A DNA stretch of 64,000 bases, from positions 2,260,501 through 2,324,500 of the forward strand of contig NZ_CP101462.1 in the NCBI RefSeq assembly GCF_024362205.1, in the 5' to 3' direction. The DNA is from Exiguobacterium aurantiacum. GTDB taxonomy: Bacteria; Bacillota; Bacilli; Exiguobacteriales; Exiguobacteriaceae. The notes under the pieces are model-generated. The model had not been told where the DNA came from, did not search any database, and saw only the letters and a program-made list of their open reading frames with translations. Positions 36,861 through 45,602 of this stretch are shown here, piece by piece; within the stretch, counting starts at the first letter, position 1, and the number at the start of each line of letters is the position of its first letter. The translations under genes were made by a program, and so were the position numbers.

Positions 36861-37709
36861 TTGACTACGTATGATCGTATTAAATCGATTTTCCCGACCG
36901 TTGTCCATCGGTCGGAAGATGCATCCGGAGACTACATCTGGTACCAAGCACACGATGGGACCGTGTTTGGACTACCCAAAATGGAATTGAGCGAGCGTGA
37001 ACGACAGCTCCTTGAATGGTCGGCGACACCGTTTGTGACGACGCGTGATCCGCGTCAAGAGAAATGGCAAGACCGCTTGCTCACAGATTCGTATCGGATT
37101 GCCCAGCCATTTCGGTTGTTGTCGCTGTCGCTCCATTATCAAGAGCCGGAATCGCTCGAGCAATTTTTAGAGATATTGAACGATTTCATGCCTGAAGCGG
37201 AAATCGTCGTCATGACGCGACATCACGTGGAAATCATCGAGATGAATCAACTCGTCGATTTGTCCGAGTTCGAGGACGTGTTACGAGCCGTGGCGAGCGA
37301 TTGCTACGTTGAGGCCCATGTCATCTATAGCGAGCGACCGCTCGGTGTGTTAGGGACACTGTACCAACAACATCAAACGCTGCGCCCGTTCGCGAGACTC
37401 TCTACTAAAGCTTACCCTGCTAGTCAACTATTATACCATTACTTGCTAGAAGACCATGAGACTTTTGCCGAACGTCTCCAATTGATCGAGACCGTATATA
37501 CGACGCTCGACAAAACGAACATCGAGCTGTTAGAGGCATTATTCGCCTACTCTTTAAACGTATCCCATACGGCTAAAGCACTGTTCATGCATCGAAATAC
37601 GCTCAACTATCGGCTCGATCGGCTGTATGAACTGACGGGATACGATGCCCGCCAATTCTATGATGCGAGTTTGCTTCAACTCATTGTCACGTTGCACAAA
37701 TCTGAGTAA
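36861..37709 (+). CDS. PucR/CdaR-family transcriptional regulator
   Basis: 282 residues from TTG 36861, which has GAGGTG 6 bp upstream; the longer reading frame to 36729 runs through the divergent yheB gene. The C terminus is a PucR-type helix-turn-helix (LLEALFAYSLNVSHTAKALFMHRNTLNYRLDRLYELTGYDARQF). The N-terminal sensor part is not recognised. It is immediately upstream of msmX and probably controls sugar uptake, which is inferred from position only. Confidence 0.85.
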   Translation: MTTYDRIKSIFPTVVHRSEDASGDYIWYQAHDGTVFGLPKMELSERERQLLEWSATPFVTTRDPRQEKWQDRLLTDSYRIAQPFRLLSLSLHYQEPESLEQFLEILNDFMPEAEIVVMTRHHVEIIEMNQLVDLSEFEDVLRAVASDCYVEAHVIYSERPLGVLGTLYQQHQTLRPFARLSTKAYPASQLLYHYLLEDHETFAERLQLIETVYTTLDKTNIELLEALFAYSLNVSHTAKALFMHRNTLNYRLDRLYELTGYDARQFYDASLLQLIVTLHKSE

Positions 37710-37727
37710 TCGTTTTTGTGCAACGTG
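37688..37727. repeat. 13-bp perfect inverted repeat overlapping the regulator stop
   Basis: Arms CACGTTGCACAAA (37688-37700) and TTTGTGCAACGTG (37715-37727) are separated by 14 bp and span the stop codon of the PucR-type gene. No T-run follows. It may be an attenuated terminator, an operator for the upstream regulator, or an mRNA-stabilising hairpin before msmX. Confidence 0.75.
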
Positions 37728-37738
37728 TACATATCCAA

Positions 37739-37761
37739 TGCAAGCGGTTTCACCGTATAAT
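37739..37761 (+). promoter_or_regulatory. cre site and -10 upstream of msmX
   Basis: TGCAAGCGGTTTCA (37739-37752) fits TGNAANCGNWNNCW fully, followed by -10 TATAAT (37756-37761). A weaker cre-like TGTAAGCGCTATTA follows at 37768. CcpA should control this sugar ATPase gene. Confidence 0.7.
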
Positions 37762-37812
37762 CAATCTTGTAAGCGCTATTATACAAGAACAGATTCTCAG
37801 GAGGCTAACGAC

Positions 37813-38913
37813 ATGGCAGAAATTCAATTGAACCACATTGATAAAATATACGAAGGTGGCGACTCAAAGGCAGTCAGCGATTTTAACTTGCACATCAAGG
37901 ACCGCGAGTTCATCGTCTTCGTCGGACCTTCAGGTTGTGGTAAATCGACGACACTCCGTATGATCGCCGGACTCGAAGAAATCTCGAGCGGGGACTTCAT
38001 CATCGATGGCAAGCGCATGAACGACGTCGCACCGAAAGACCGCGACATCGCGATGGTCTTCCAAAACTATGCCCTTTACCCGCACATGAGTGTGTATGAC
38101 AACATGGCGTTCGGATTGAAACTTCGCAAGTTCCCGAAAGATGAAATCGATCGTCGCGTCCAAGATGCGGCCCGCATCCTCGGACTTGAAGAATACCTTC
38201 AACGTAAGCCGAAAGCACTCTCAGGTGGTCAGCGTCAACGTGTCGCCATCGGCCGTGCCATCGTTCGTGATGCCAAAGTGTTCTTGATGGATGAGCCGCT
38301 CTCAAACTTGGATGCCAAGCTTCGCGTTCAAATGCGTAAAGAAATCATTCAATTGCACAACCGTCTCGACACGACGACGATTTACGTTACCCATGACCAA
38401 ACGGAAGCGATGACACTCGCGACTCGCATCGTTATCATGAAAGACGGAATCATCCAACAAGTCGGTTCGCCGAAAGAAGTATACGAAAACCCGGACAACA
38501 TCTTCGTAGCCGGTTTCATCGGATCACCTTCGATGAACTTCTTCCGTGGAAAATTGGCTGATGGGAAGTTCCTCGTCGACGGTGAAGAAATCAACGTCCC
38601 TGAAGGTAAAATGAAAGGTCTTCGTGACCGCGGATACATCGGTAAAGAGCTTGTGCTCGGAATCCGTCCGGAATCAATTCACGATGAGCCAATCTACATC
38701 GACTCGCCAACGACGCACACGTTCCGCACGCACATCGACGTCGCCGAGCTCATGGGCGCAGAGTCGTACTTGTACGCCGAACTCGGTGGTCACCAGTTCA
38801 CGGCTCGCATCGATGGACGTTCGAACATCCATATGGGTGACGACGTCACACTCGCACTCGACATGACGAAAGCTCACTTCTTCGATACTGAGACAGAACA
38901 AGTCATCCGTTAA
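37813..38913 (+). CDS. msmX: Multi-sugar ABC importer ATPase (MsmX)
   Basis: 366-residue ATPase that energises several carbohydrate ABC importers in Bacillus. Walker A GPSGCGKST, Q-loop FQNYALYPH, signature LSGGQRQR, Walker B VFLMDEPLSNLDAK, H-loop VTHDQTEA, then the C-terminal regulatory OB/TOBE part (VLGIRPESI). Nearly the length of Bacillus MsmX (365) and very similar. ATG 37813 follows AGGAGG. It is a stand-alone gene, as usual for a shared ATPase. Confidence 0.94.
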   Translation: MAEIQLNHIDKIYEGGDSKAVSDFNLHIKDREFIVFVGPSGCGKSTTLRMIAGLEEISSGDFIIDGKRMNDVAPKDRDIAMVFQNYALYPHMSVYDNMAFGLKLRKFPKDEIDRRVQDAARILGLEEYLQRKPKALSGGQRQRVAIGRAIVRDAKVFLMDEPLSNLDAKLRVQMRKEIIQLHNRLDTTTIYVTHDQTEAMTLATRIVIMKDGIIQQVGSPKEVYENPDNIFVAGFIGSPSMNFFRGKLADGKFLVDGEEINVPEGKMKGLRDRGYIGKELVLGIRPESIHDEPIYIDSPTTHTFRTHIDVAELMGAESYLYAELGGHQFTARIDGRSNIHMGDDVTLALDMTKAHFFDTETEQVIR

Positions 38914-38915
38914 TA

Positions 38916-38955
38916 CAAAAATCCCTTCGATTTTAGAATCGAAGGGATTTCTTTG
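38916..38955. terminator. Bidirectional terminator
   Basis: Stem AAATCCCTTCGATT/AATCGAAGGGATTT after msmX, shared with the convergent permease gene. Confidence 0.9.
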
Positions 38956-38957
38956 TA

Positions 38958-39608
38958 TTAGCGAATCGCATACCGACGTTCGAGACGATGTTGACCCGCT
39001 TGGATGAGCGTCGACAAGATCCAGTAGATCGATGCCGAGAACAAGAGGAGCGGCATGACGAGATACGTCGTCGCTGCGATTTGATCGGACACGTACGTCA
39101 ACTCTTGGACGGCGATGACCGAACCGAGTGACGTTGATTTGATGATATCGATGACCGAGTTGGACACCGGTGGAATCGCACGCGATAACGCCTGTGGGAA
39201 GATGATATCCTTGAAGCGCTTCGCACGCGGAATCCCGAGGGCGACACTCGCCTCGACTTGTCCGCGGTCGACCGAATTGATGGCCGCGCGGAACGCTTCC
39301 GAGATATAGGCCGCAAAGTGAAGGCCAAGCCCGAAGATGAGTGCCTGCATCCCGCTCAACTGGACGAAACCGGTCAGACCGACGTACAGGATGAGAAGTT
39401 GCAACAGGAGCGGTGTCCCACGGAAGAACGAGATATACGTACGGGTGAACAAACGGACGACCTTGACAGGACTGCTGTGCAAGACAGCGATGATCAGACC
39501 GAGCACCAAGGCGAGGAGAATCGACAGGATACTGGCGATCAACGTCAATTGTACGGCTTCTAAATAGGCCGAACGGTTCTCGATGACGGTCGTGATCAGT
39601 TCACTCAT
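38958..39608 (-). CDS. Polar amino-acid ABC permease
   Basis: 216-residue His/Glu/Gln/Arg-type permease. Several TMs (LTLIASILSILLALVLGLIIAVL near the start) and the EAA loop EASVALGIPRAKRFKDIIFPQALSRAIPP. RGTPLLLQLLILY is typical. It overlaps the binding-protein gene (ATGA). No cognate ATPase lies next to it, which is unusual. Confidence 0.9.
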   Translation of the reverse strand: MSELITTVIENRSAYLEAVQLTLIASILSILLALVLGLIIAVLHSSPVKVVRLFTRTYISFFRGTPLLLQLLILYVGLTGFVQLSGMQALIFGLGLHFAAYISEAFRAAINSVDRGQVEASVALGIPRAKRFKDIIFPQALSRAIPPVSNSVIDIIKSTSLGSVIAVQELTYVSDQIAATTYLVMPLLLFSASIYWILSTLIQAGQHRLERRYAIR

Positions 39609-40363
39609 TGACTGATGTCCTCACCGAAGTACTTCTCACCGATTTCAGCCATCGTTCCGTCTTCTTGCATCTCAGCGAGCGCCTCGTTCAAGCCTTCGAG
39701 CACGTCTGAGTCTTGACGCGTCATGTAGCCCGCTTCACTCTTATTGAAGACGTCACCGACCGCTTTCACGTCGTAACCTGTCTTCTCAAGCTCCGTCAAA
39801 ATGAAGAGACGGTCGTTGAGTGCCGCATCGAGACGTCCGACTTGAAGATCTTGCAACACTTGGTTCGCGCCTTTGTAGAACTTGACTTCAGCTCCAGCTT
39901 CTTCAGCGAGCTTGGCGTAGACCGATCCTTGTGTCGAGCCAACGACTTTGCCGTCGAGGTCGTCGATGCCTTGGATGTCCTCATTGTCTGATGCGACGAT
40001 GACTTGTGCGCCTGAGACGGCGTATGGGTCTGAGAACGCATATTTCTCTTCACGTTCTGGCGTGATGCTCATCTGGTTGGCGATCATGTCGATGCGTTCC
40101 GCGTCGAGGGCCGGAACGAGTCCTTTGAAGTCCATCGGCTCATATTCGACCGTGTAGCCGGCACGCTCGGCTGCTTCATTCAAGACGTCGATATCATACC
40201 CTGTGATCTCACCTTTGTCTTTATACGTGAACGGCGGGTATGTCGCTTCTGTACCGACCGTGATGACCGCTTCTTCTGAACCGCTGTCTGTCTCTGTGCC
40301 ACAAGCCGCGAGCACCCCGAACGATGCGCCGATAGCGAGTACTGCTGTTAACGATTTTTTCAT
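39605..40363 (-). CDS. Amino-acid ABC substrate-binding lipoprotein
   Basis: 252 residues with signal and lipobox VLAACGTETD, then a family-3 solute-binding domain: YPPFTYKDKGEITGYDIDVLNEAAERAGY, MIANQMSITPEREEKYAFSDPY, GKVVGSTQGSVYAKL. Related to glutamine/cystine-binding proteins; the ligand is not certain. Its stop overlaps the permease start. Confidence 0.92.
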   Translation of the reverse strand: MKKSLTAVLAIGASFGVLAACGTETDSGSEEAVITVGTEATYPPFTYKDKGEITGYDIDVLNEAAERAGYTVEYEPMDFKGLVPALDAERIDMIANQMSITPEREEKYAFSDPYAVSGAQVIVASDNEDIQGIDDLDGKVVGSTQGSVYAKLAEEAGAEVKFYKGANQVLQDLQVGRLDAALNDRLFILTELEKTGYDVKAVGDVFNKSEAGYMTRQDSDVLEGLNEALAEMQEDGTMAEIGEKYFGEDISQ

Positions 40364-40452
40364 ATGAATTCCGCCTTCCTGATAATCCTTATATGATTAC
40401 ATGGTTTTGAACAATAACCTCATCATACTGACGGGGGCATTCAATGTCAAAC

Positions 40453-40485
40453 AAAAACCACTGCCCTCGTCAGGGCAGTGGTCCT
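40453..40485 (-). terminator. Terminator of pgcA
   Basis: Stem ACCACTGCCCT/AGGGCAGTGGT with a short U-rich 3' flank on the minus strand, just after the pgcA stop. Confidence 0.8.
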
Positions 40486-40488
40486 CAC

Positions 40489-42216
40489 TTAATCGATTGC
40501 TTTCGCTTGTTTCATGACATCCTGTTCAATCGCCTCTCGTTTCGCCGTCGTCTTCTCGGCGCTATCGGCATGGACGCTGAAATAGAACTTGATTTTCGGC
40601 TCCGTTCCAGACGGACGCAGGCAGAACCATGAGCCATCCTCGAAGATGAACTTGAGCACGTTCGACGACGGCAACTCGATCGTTTCCGTCTCCCCTTGAC
40701 GCAAGTTCGTCGCGACTTGTTGCTTATAGTCTTCAAAGCGCACGACTTCGTAACCTCCGACTTCTTGCGGCGGATTGGCGCGGAACGCCTCCATCATCCG
40801 GCCGATTTGTTCGAGGCCGGCCTTCCCTTTCAATGTCATCGATTGGAGCGACTCCTCGTAGAAGCCGTATTTCTCATAGACGGCTTGGAGCGCATCGTAT
40901 AACGTGCGTCCGTGCTGTTTATGGAAGGCCGCCATCTCAGCGCCGAGCAAGCACGCCTGAACGGCATCCTTGTCACGGCAGAAGTCCCCAATCAAATAAC
41001 CGTAACTTTCTTCGTAGCCGAATAAGAACTGGTAGTCACCAGATTCTTCATATTGTTTGATCTTCTCACCAATGAACTTGAAGCCGGTGAGCGTGTTCTC
41101 GAGATGAACCCCATACGCCTTGGCGATGGCCGCTCCAAGTTCAGACGTGACAATCGTCTTCGCGACGAAACCGTTCGCCGGAAGCGTCCCCGTCTCCACT
41201 TTCTGAGACAAGATGTAGTCCATCAGGAGTGCACCCGTCTGGTTGCCCGTCAAGACGAACCATTCGCCGTTGCGGTCACGAACCGTAAAGCCGACACGGT
41301 CAGCGTCCGGGTCCGTCGCCATGAGCAAATCTGCCCCGACACGATCGCCGTATTGCATCGCGAGCTCAAAGGCGGCCCGTTCTTCCGGGTTCGGATAACT
41401 GACCGTCGGGAACGCCCCGTCCGGCTCTGCCTGCTCCTCGACGATTGTCACATGCTCAAACCCATACGCTTTCAACCCTTCCATGACCGGACGGCGTCCT
41501 GTCCCATGGAGTGGTGAGTAGACGATTTTAAGCGGGTCGCCTTGGACGTCTGTATGGATGCGAATCGATTGGAGTGCTTCCATATAAGCCGAATCGACCG
41601 ACGCATCGACCGTGACGAGCGTTCCGTCTGCGCGGAGTGGCGCTTCGTCGGTGACTTCAATCTTCAATTCATCTTCGATCGCGTTGACGTATGAGACGAG
41701 CTCATCGGCCTCGGCCGGCGGCAATTGTCCACCGTCAGCACCGTACACTTTAAAGCCGTTATATTCTGGTGGGTTGTGGCTCGCCGTGATGACGATGCCG
41801 CCGAAGGCGTTCAAATGACGGACGGCGAATGACAGCTCCGGTGTGGCCCGTAGACTTGGGAACAAGTACGTCTTAATCCCGTTCGAAGCGAGTGTACGGG
41901 CCGCCTCGAGCGCGAACTCCGGCGAGAAGTGACGTGAGTCGTGGGCGATGACGACGCCGTGACGTTTCGCTTCTTCCCCTGATGCAGCGATAAAGTCAGC
42001 AAAGCCTTGCGACGCTTTGCGGATCGTGTACATGTTCATCCGGTTCGCCCCTGGACCGATCTCCCCACGCATACCGCCCGTCCCGAATTCGAGCGTCTTA
42101 TAAAAGGCGTCCTCGAGCGACGTCTCGTCTTGCTCCATTTCCTCAAGCTCGGCGCGCAAGTGCGGTTCGAGCGCCTCGTGTTGTTTCCATCGGTCATATG
42201 TCTGTTGCCATGTCAT
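40489..42216 (-). CDS. pgcA: Alpha-phosphoglucomutase PgcA
   Basis: 575-residue alpha-D-phosphohexomutase interconverting glucose-6-P and glucose-1-P. Phosphoserine loop ITASHNPPEYNGFKVYG, metal loop TDPDADRVGFT, sugar-binding GYEESYGYLIGDF, and the C-terminal phosphate-binding RPSGTEPKIKFYF. It supplies glucose-1-P for cell-wall glycolipids and for glgC, encoded 6 kb to the right. ATG 42216 follows AAAGGGGA. Confidence 0.94.
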   Translation of the reverse strand: MTWQQTYDRWKQHEALEPHLRAELEEMEQDETSLEDAFYKTLEFGTGGMRGEIGPGANRMNMYTIRKASQGFADFIAASGEEAKRHGVVIAHDSRHFSPEFALEAARTLASNGIKTYLFPSLRATPELSFAVRHLNAFGGIVITASHNPPEYNGFKVYGADGGQLPPAEADELVSYVNAIEDELKIEVTDEAPLRADGTLVTVDASVDSAYMEALQSIRIHTDVQGDPLKIVYSPLHGTGRRPVMEGLKAYGFEHVTIVEEQAEPDGAFPTVSYPNPEERAAFELAMQYGDRVGADLLMATDPDADRVGFTVRDRNGEWFVLTGNQTGALLMDYILSQKVETGTLPANGFVAKTIVTSELGAAIAKAYGVHLENTLTGFKFIGEKIKQYEESGDYQFLFGYEESYGYLIGDFCRDKDAVQACLLGAEMAAFHKQHGRTLYDALQAVYEKYGFYEESLQSMTLKGKAGLEQIGRMMEAFRANPPQEVGGYEVVRFEDYKQQVATNLRQGETETIELPSSNVLKFIFEDGSWFCLRPSGTEPKIKFYFSVHADSAEKTTAKREAIEQDVMKQAKAID

Positions 42217-42315
42217 GGTCAGTTCCCCTTTCGACGTTCAAAAATTCAATCGAAGTACTCGCCAATTTGTTCCATCTTGTATACGATGGGAGTAACGAAA
42301 CTTCGAGGTGATACT

Positions 42316-43134
42316 ATGTTTCCAACTATGCGTGCCCAAGAATTGAAACACATCGTCCATACGGACTCGATTCGCTTTATTGATTGTCGTTATTCTTTAA
42401 ACGACGCCTCATACGGAAAGTTTGTGTATCGACAAGGGCATCTCCCGAACGCTGTCTTCCTCGATTTGATGGAAGACCTATCTGGACCCGTGTCCGAGCA
42501 CGGAGGCCGTCATCCGTTGCCGTCAAAAGAAGCATGGACCGAGACGCTCCGCCGCATCGGGATTCAACCAGATGATTTAGTCGTCATCTACGACGACGGG
42601 TTCCCGTACGCCGCCCGCGCATGGTGGTTATTCAAGTGGGCCGGCCATGAGCGCGTCATCGTGCTCGAGGGCGGCATCCAATCCGGGATCACTTACTGCG
42701 GAGAGACGACGACGGACGTTCCGTCCTATCCCGCATCAAATTATGTCCCAGCGTTCCAGGACGAGATGATCGCGACACTTGAAGATGTCCGCGCCGCCAC
42801 TAAAACCGGCGGACTATATGATTCAAGGACACCCGATCGGTACGATGGCAGTTATGAACCGATTGATCAAAAACCGGGGCATATCCCGAACGCCGTCCTC
42901 TGTCCATACACGGAAGCCATCACCGACCTCGGTATGCTTCAAGATTTTCATGATTTGAAAGAACTGTACGCCGACGTTCTCGATGTCCCGAACCCGATCT
43001 TCTACTGCGGGAGCGGGGTCACCGCCTGCGTCAACATCTTGGCGTTACACGCCCTCGGTAAAGACGATGTCCGTCTATACCCGGGCTCATACTCGGACTG
43101 GATCAGTTATCCAGAAAACAAGGTCCACCCGTAA
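42316..43134 (+). CDS. Sulfurtransferase (thiosulfate/3-mercaptopyruvate type)
   Basis: 272 residues with two rhodanese domains. The first (FIDCRYSLNDASYG...GHLPNAVFLDL) is a non-catalytic-type domain with DDG instead of an active Cys; the second ends with the catalytic loop FYCGSGVTAC. The CGSGVT loop favours 3-mercaptopyruvate as donor in family surveys. ATG 42316 follows GAGGTG; the longer frame upstream runs antisense to pgcA. Confidence 0.92.
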   Translation: MFPTMRAQELKHIVHTDSIRFIDCRYSLNDASYGKFVYRQGHLPNAVFLDLMEDLSGPVSEHGGRHPLPSKEAWTETLRRIGIQPDDLVVIYDDGFPYAARAWWLFKWAGHERVIVLEGGIQSGITYCGETTTDVPSYPASNYVPAFQDEMIATLEDVRAATKTGGLYDSRTPDRYDGSYEPIDQKPGHIPNAVLCPYTEAITDLGMLQDFHDLKELYADVLDVPNPIFYCGSGVTACVNILALHALGKDDVRLYPGSYSDWISYPENKVHP

Positions 43135-43147
43135 CGGGTGGATTTTT
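43122..43147 (+). terminator. Terminator overlapping the sulfurtransferase stop
   Basis: Stem TCCACCCG/CGGGTGGA with the stop codon TAA as its loop, followed by T6. It abuts the glgP stop from the other side. Confidence 0.9.
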
Positions 43148-45580
43148 TCATTTCACGCTCGTCGGCTTGATGTTCCAAACGGCGTTCGCATATTCGGTAA
43201 TCGTTCGGTCACTCGAGAAGATACCTGACTTGGCCGTATTGACGATTGAGCTCTCGGCCCAGCGCGCCTTGTCTGCGAACACCTCGTCGACACGACGCTG
43301 TGCCTGCATGTATGACGCGAAATCTTTCAAGACGAGGAAATCGTCATTATAGACGAGAAGCGAGTCGAAGATCGCTTGGAATTGGTATTCTCCGACCTTG
43401 TCAAACGTGCCGTTGACGAGGGCGTCGACGACGTTACGCACTTCTGTATTCGCATGGTAGATGTCGGCCGCATGATAGCCGCCGAATTTCTTGTAGTTCA
43501 TGACTTCTTGCGGTGTCAATCCGAAGATGAAGATATGGTCGTCCCCGACTGCATCGCGAATCTCAATATTGGCCCCGTCGAGCGTCCCGATTGTGAGCGC
43601 ACCGTTCATCATGAACTTCATGTTGCCGGTACCTGACGCCTCGTAGCTCGCCGTCGAGATTTGTTCACTCAAATCCGAACCTGGGAAGATGCGCTCCGCC
43701 ATCGAGACGCGGTAGTTCTCGAGGAAGACGACCTTGATGAAGCGGCTCGCCCGCTTATCATTGTTGATCATGGCCGCGAGCGCGTTGATATAACGAATGA
43801 CTTCTTTGGCATAATAGTAGCCCGGAGCTGCCTTCGCACCGAAGATGAACGTCCGTGGCACCATCGTGAACGTCGGGTCTGCTTGAATCTTCTGATAGAG
43901 CGCATGAATGTGCATCGCATCCATTAGTTGACGTTTATAGGCGTGGAGTCGCTTGACTTGAACGTCAAAAATCGACTCCGGGTCGACGGCGATACCCGTC
44001 TCTGCTTGAATGTAGCCGGCGAGGTCAAGTTTGTTTTGTTGTTTCACGTTCATGACCTGCTCTTGGAAGCTCGCGTCTTTCGACACGCCCATCAACTTCT
44101 CAAGATCATTCGGATGTTCAATCCATGACGGACCGATCGCATCGGTGATCAAGTTCGAGAGTCGCGGGTTTGACTTGAGGAGCCAGCGACGATGCGTGAT
44201 CCCGTTCGTCTTGTTGTTGAAGCGCAACGGGAACATCTCATATAAGTGACGCATCTCACGCTGCTTCAAAATATCGGTATGGATTCGGGCGACGCCGTTC
44301 GTCGAGTGCGAGCCGACGACAGCAAGGTTCGCCATATTGATATGTTGGTTCGACACGATCGCGATCTCGCCCATATGTGGTTCAAGATGCGGGTAGTTGA
44401 CGAGCACATCTTTACAGAAGCGACGGTTGATCTCCGTGATGATTTGATAGATGCGTGGCAACAGCCGTTCATACATCTCGACCGGCCACTTCTCGAGCGC
44501 CTCGGCGAGGAGCGTATGGTTCGTGAACGACATGACGCTCTTCGTCACGCGCCACGCCTCCTCCCAACCGTAGCCGTGGTCGTCCATTAAGATCCGCATG
44601 AGTTCAGGGATGGCAACGACCGGGTGCGTGTCATTGATATGGACCGCATAATGGTCGCCCAAGTGCTTCAACGATTTATTATGACGTAAGTAAGACGCGA
44701 TCATCGACTGGACGCCCGCCGAAACGAAGAAGTATTGTTGCTTCAAGCGCAATACCTTTCCTTCGTACGTCGTATCATCCGGGTAAAGGAACTCAGAGAT
44801 GGTCGCAATCGATTGCTTGTATTTCAGCAAATCTTTATACGAGCCTTTCGTCCGTTCCATATACTCCTCGTCATCAAACGGCGACTCGGCGTTCCAGAGC
44901 CGGAGCGTGTTGACGACGTCGTTTTTGTAACCGATGATCGGCATATCGTAAGGTACGGCTCGAACGACTTCATCTGGATGATGGACGACGCGAAGCCGGT
45001 CCCCGATTTGTCGCATCTCGATCCAACCGCCGAAATTGACGTCGATGGCCCGGTCGGCCCGGCGTGTCTCCCACATGTTGCCGTCACGGAGCCAATTGTC
45101 CGGCAATTCGACTTGATAGCCGTCGACAATCTTTTGTTTGAACAAGCCGTAGCGGTAACGAATCCCGTTCCCGTGTCCTGGCAAGCTGAGCGCGGCGAGT
45201 GAATCGAGGAAGCACGCCGCCAAACGACCGAGCCCCCCGTTCCCAAGCCCCGGTTCCGGTTCATATTCCGTGATATCCGTGAAGTTGAAACCAAGTTCCT
45301 CTAACCCCTCTTGCACGACTTCCAGGACATCCATGCTGAGCAAGTTGTTGTACAGAAAACGTCCGAGCAAAAATTCAAGTGAGAAATAAATGACTTGCTT
45401 GCTCTGCTTTTCTTCGTGCTTGTCGCGGGTGTTGATCCATTTCGGGATCGCCTGTTCGCGCACCATCGTTGCCAACGTTTGATACACTTCCTGCTCGGTC
45501 CCTTCATCGAACGACTTCCCGTTTAAAGCGACAAATCTCTCTTGAAATGAAGTGACGAAGCTCTGTTTGTCTGTAAACAT
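43148..45580 (-). CDS. glgP: Glycogen phosphorylase GlgP
   Basis: 810-residue PLP enzyme releasing glucose-1-P from glycogen. N-terminal EFLLGRFLYNNLLSMD, active-site FLDSLAALSLPGHGNGIRYRYGLF, and the PLP-Lys region ASYEASGTGNMKFMMNGALTIGTLDGANIE. The start ATG 45580 is 12 bp from AAGGAG, rather far, but no better in-frame start exists and the length fits the family. Last gene of glgC-glgD-glgA-glgP. Confidence 0.95.
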   Translation of the reverse strand: MFTDKQSFVTSFQERFVALNGKSFDEGTEQEVYQTLATMVREQAIPKWINTRDKHEEKQSKQVIYFSLEFLLGRFLYNNLLSMDVLEVVQEGLEELGFNFTDITEYEPEPGLGNGGLGRLAACFLDSLAALSLPGHGNGIRYRYGLFKQKIVDGYQVELPDNWLRDGNMWETRRADRAIDVNFGGWIEMRQIGDRLRVVHHPDEVVRAVPYDMPIIGYKNDVVNTLRLWNAESPFDDEEYMERTKGSYKDLLKYKQSIATISEFLYPDDTTYEGKVLRLKQQYFFVSAGVQSMIASYLRHNKSLKHLGDHYAVHINDTHPVVAIPELMRILMDDHGYGWEEAWRVTKSVMSFTNHTLLAEALEKWPVEMYERLLPRIYQIITEINRRFCKDVLVNYPHLEPHMGEIAIVSNQHINMANLAVVGSHSTNGVARIHTDILKQREMRHLYEMFPLRFNNKTNGITHRRWLLKSNPRLSNLITDAIGPSWIEHPNDLEKLMGVSKDASFQEQVMNVKQQNKLDLAGYIQAETGIAVDPESIFDVQVKRLHAYKRQLMDAMHIHALYQKIQADPTFTMVPRTFIFGAKAAPGYYYAKEVIRYINALAAMINNDKRASRFIKVVFLENYRVSMAERIFPGSDLSEQISTASYEASGTGNMKFMMNGALTIGTLDGANIEIRDAVGDDHIFIFGLTPQEVMNYKKFGGYHAADIYHANTEVRNVVDALVNGTFDKVGEYQFQAIFDSLLVYNDDFLVLKDFASYMQAQRRVDEVFADKARWAESSIVNTAKSGIFSSDRTITEYANAVWNIKPTSVK

Positions 45581-45602
45581 ATGTGTGTAAAACTCCTTCC
45601 GG

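Noticed and set aside
40364-40440. Riboswitch upstream of the amino-acid binding protein
   Set aside because: The leader is only about 80 bp, with no S-box, T-box or lysine-type conserved core visible.
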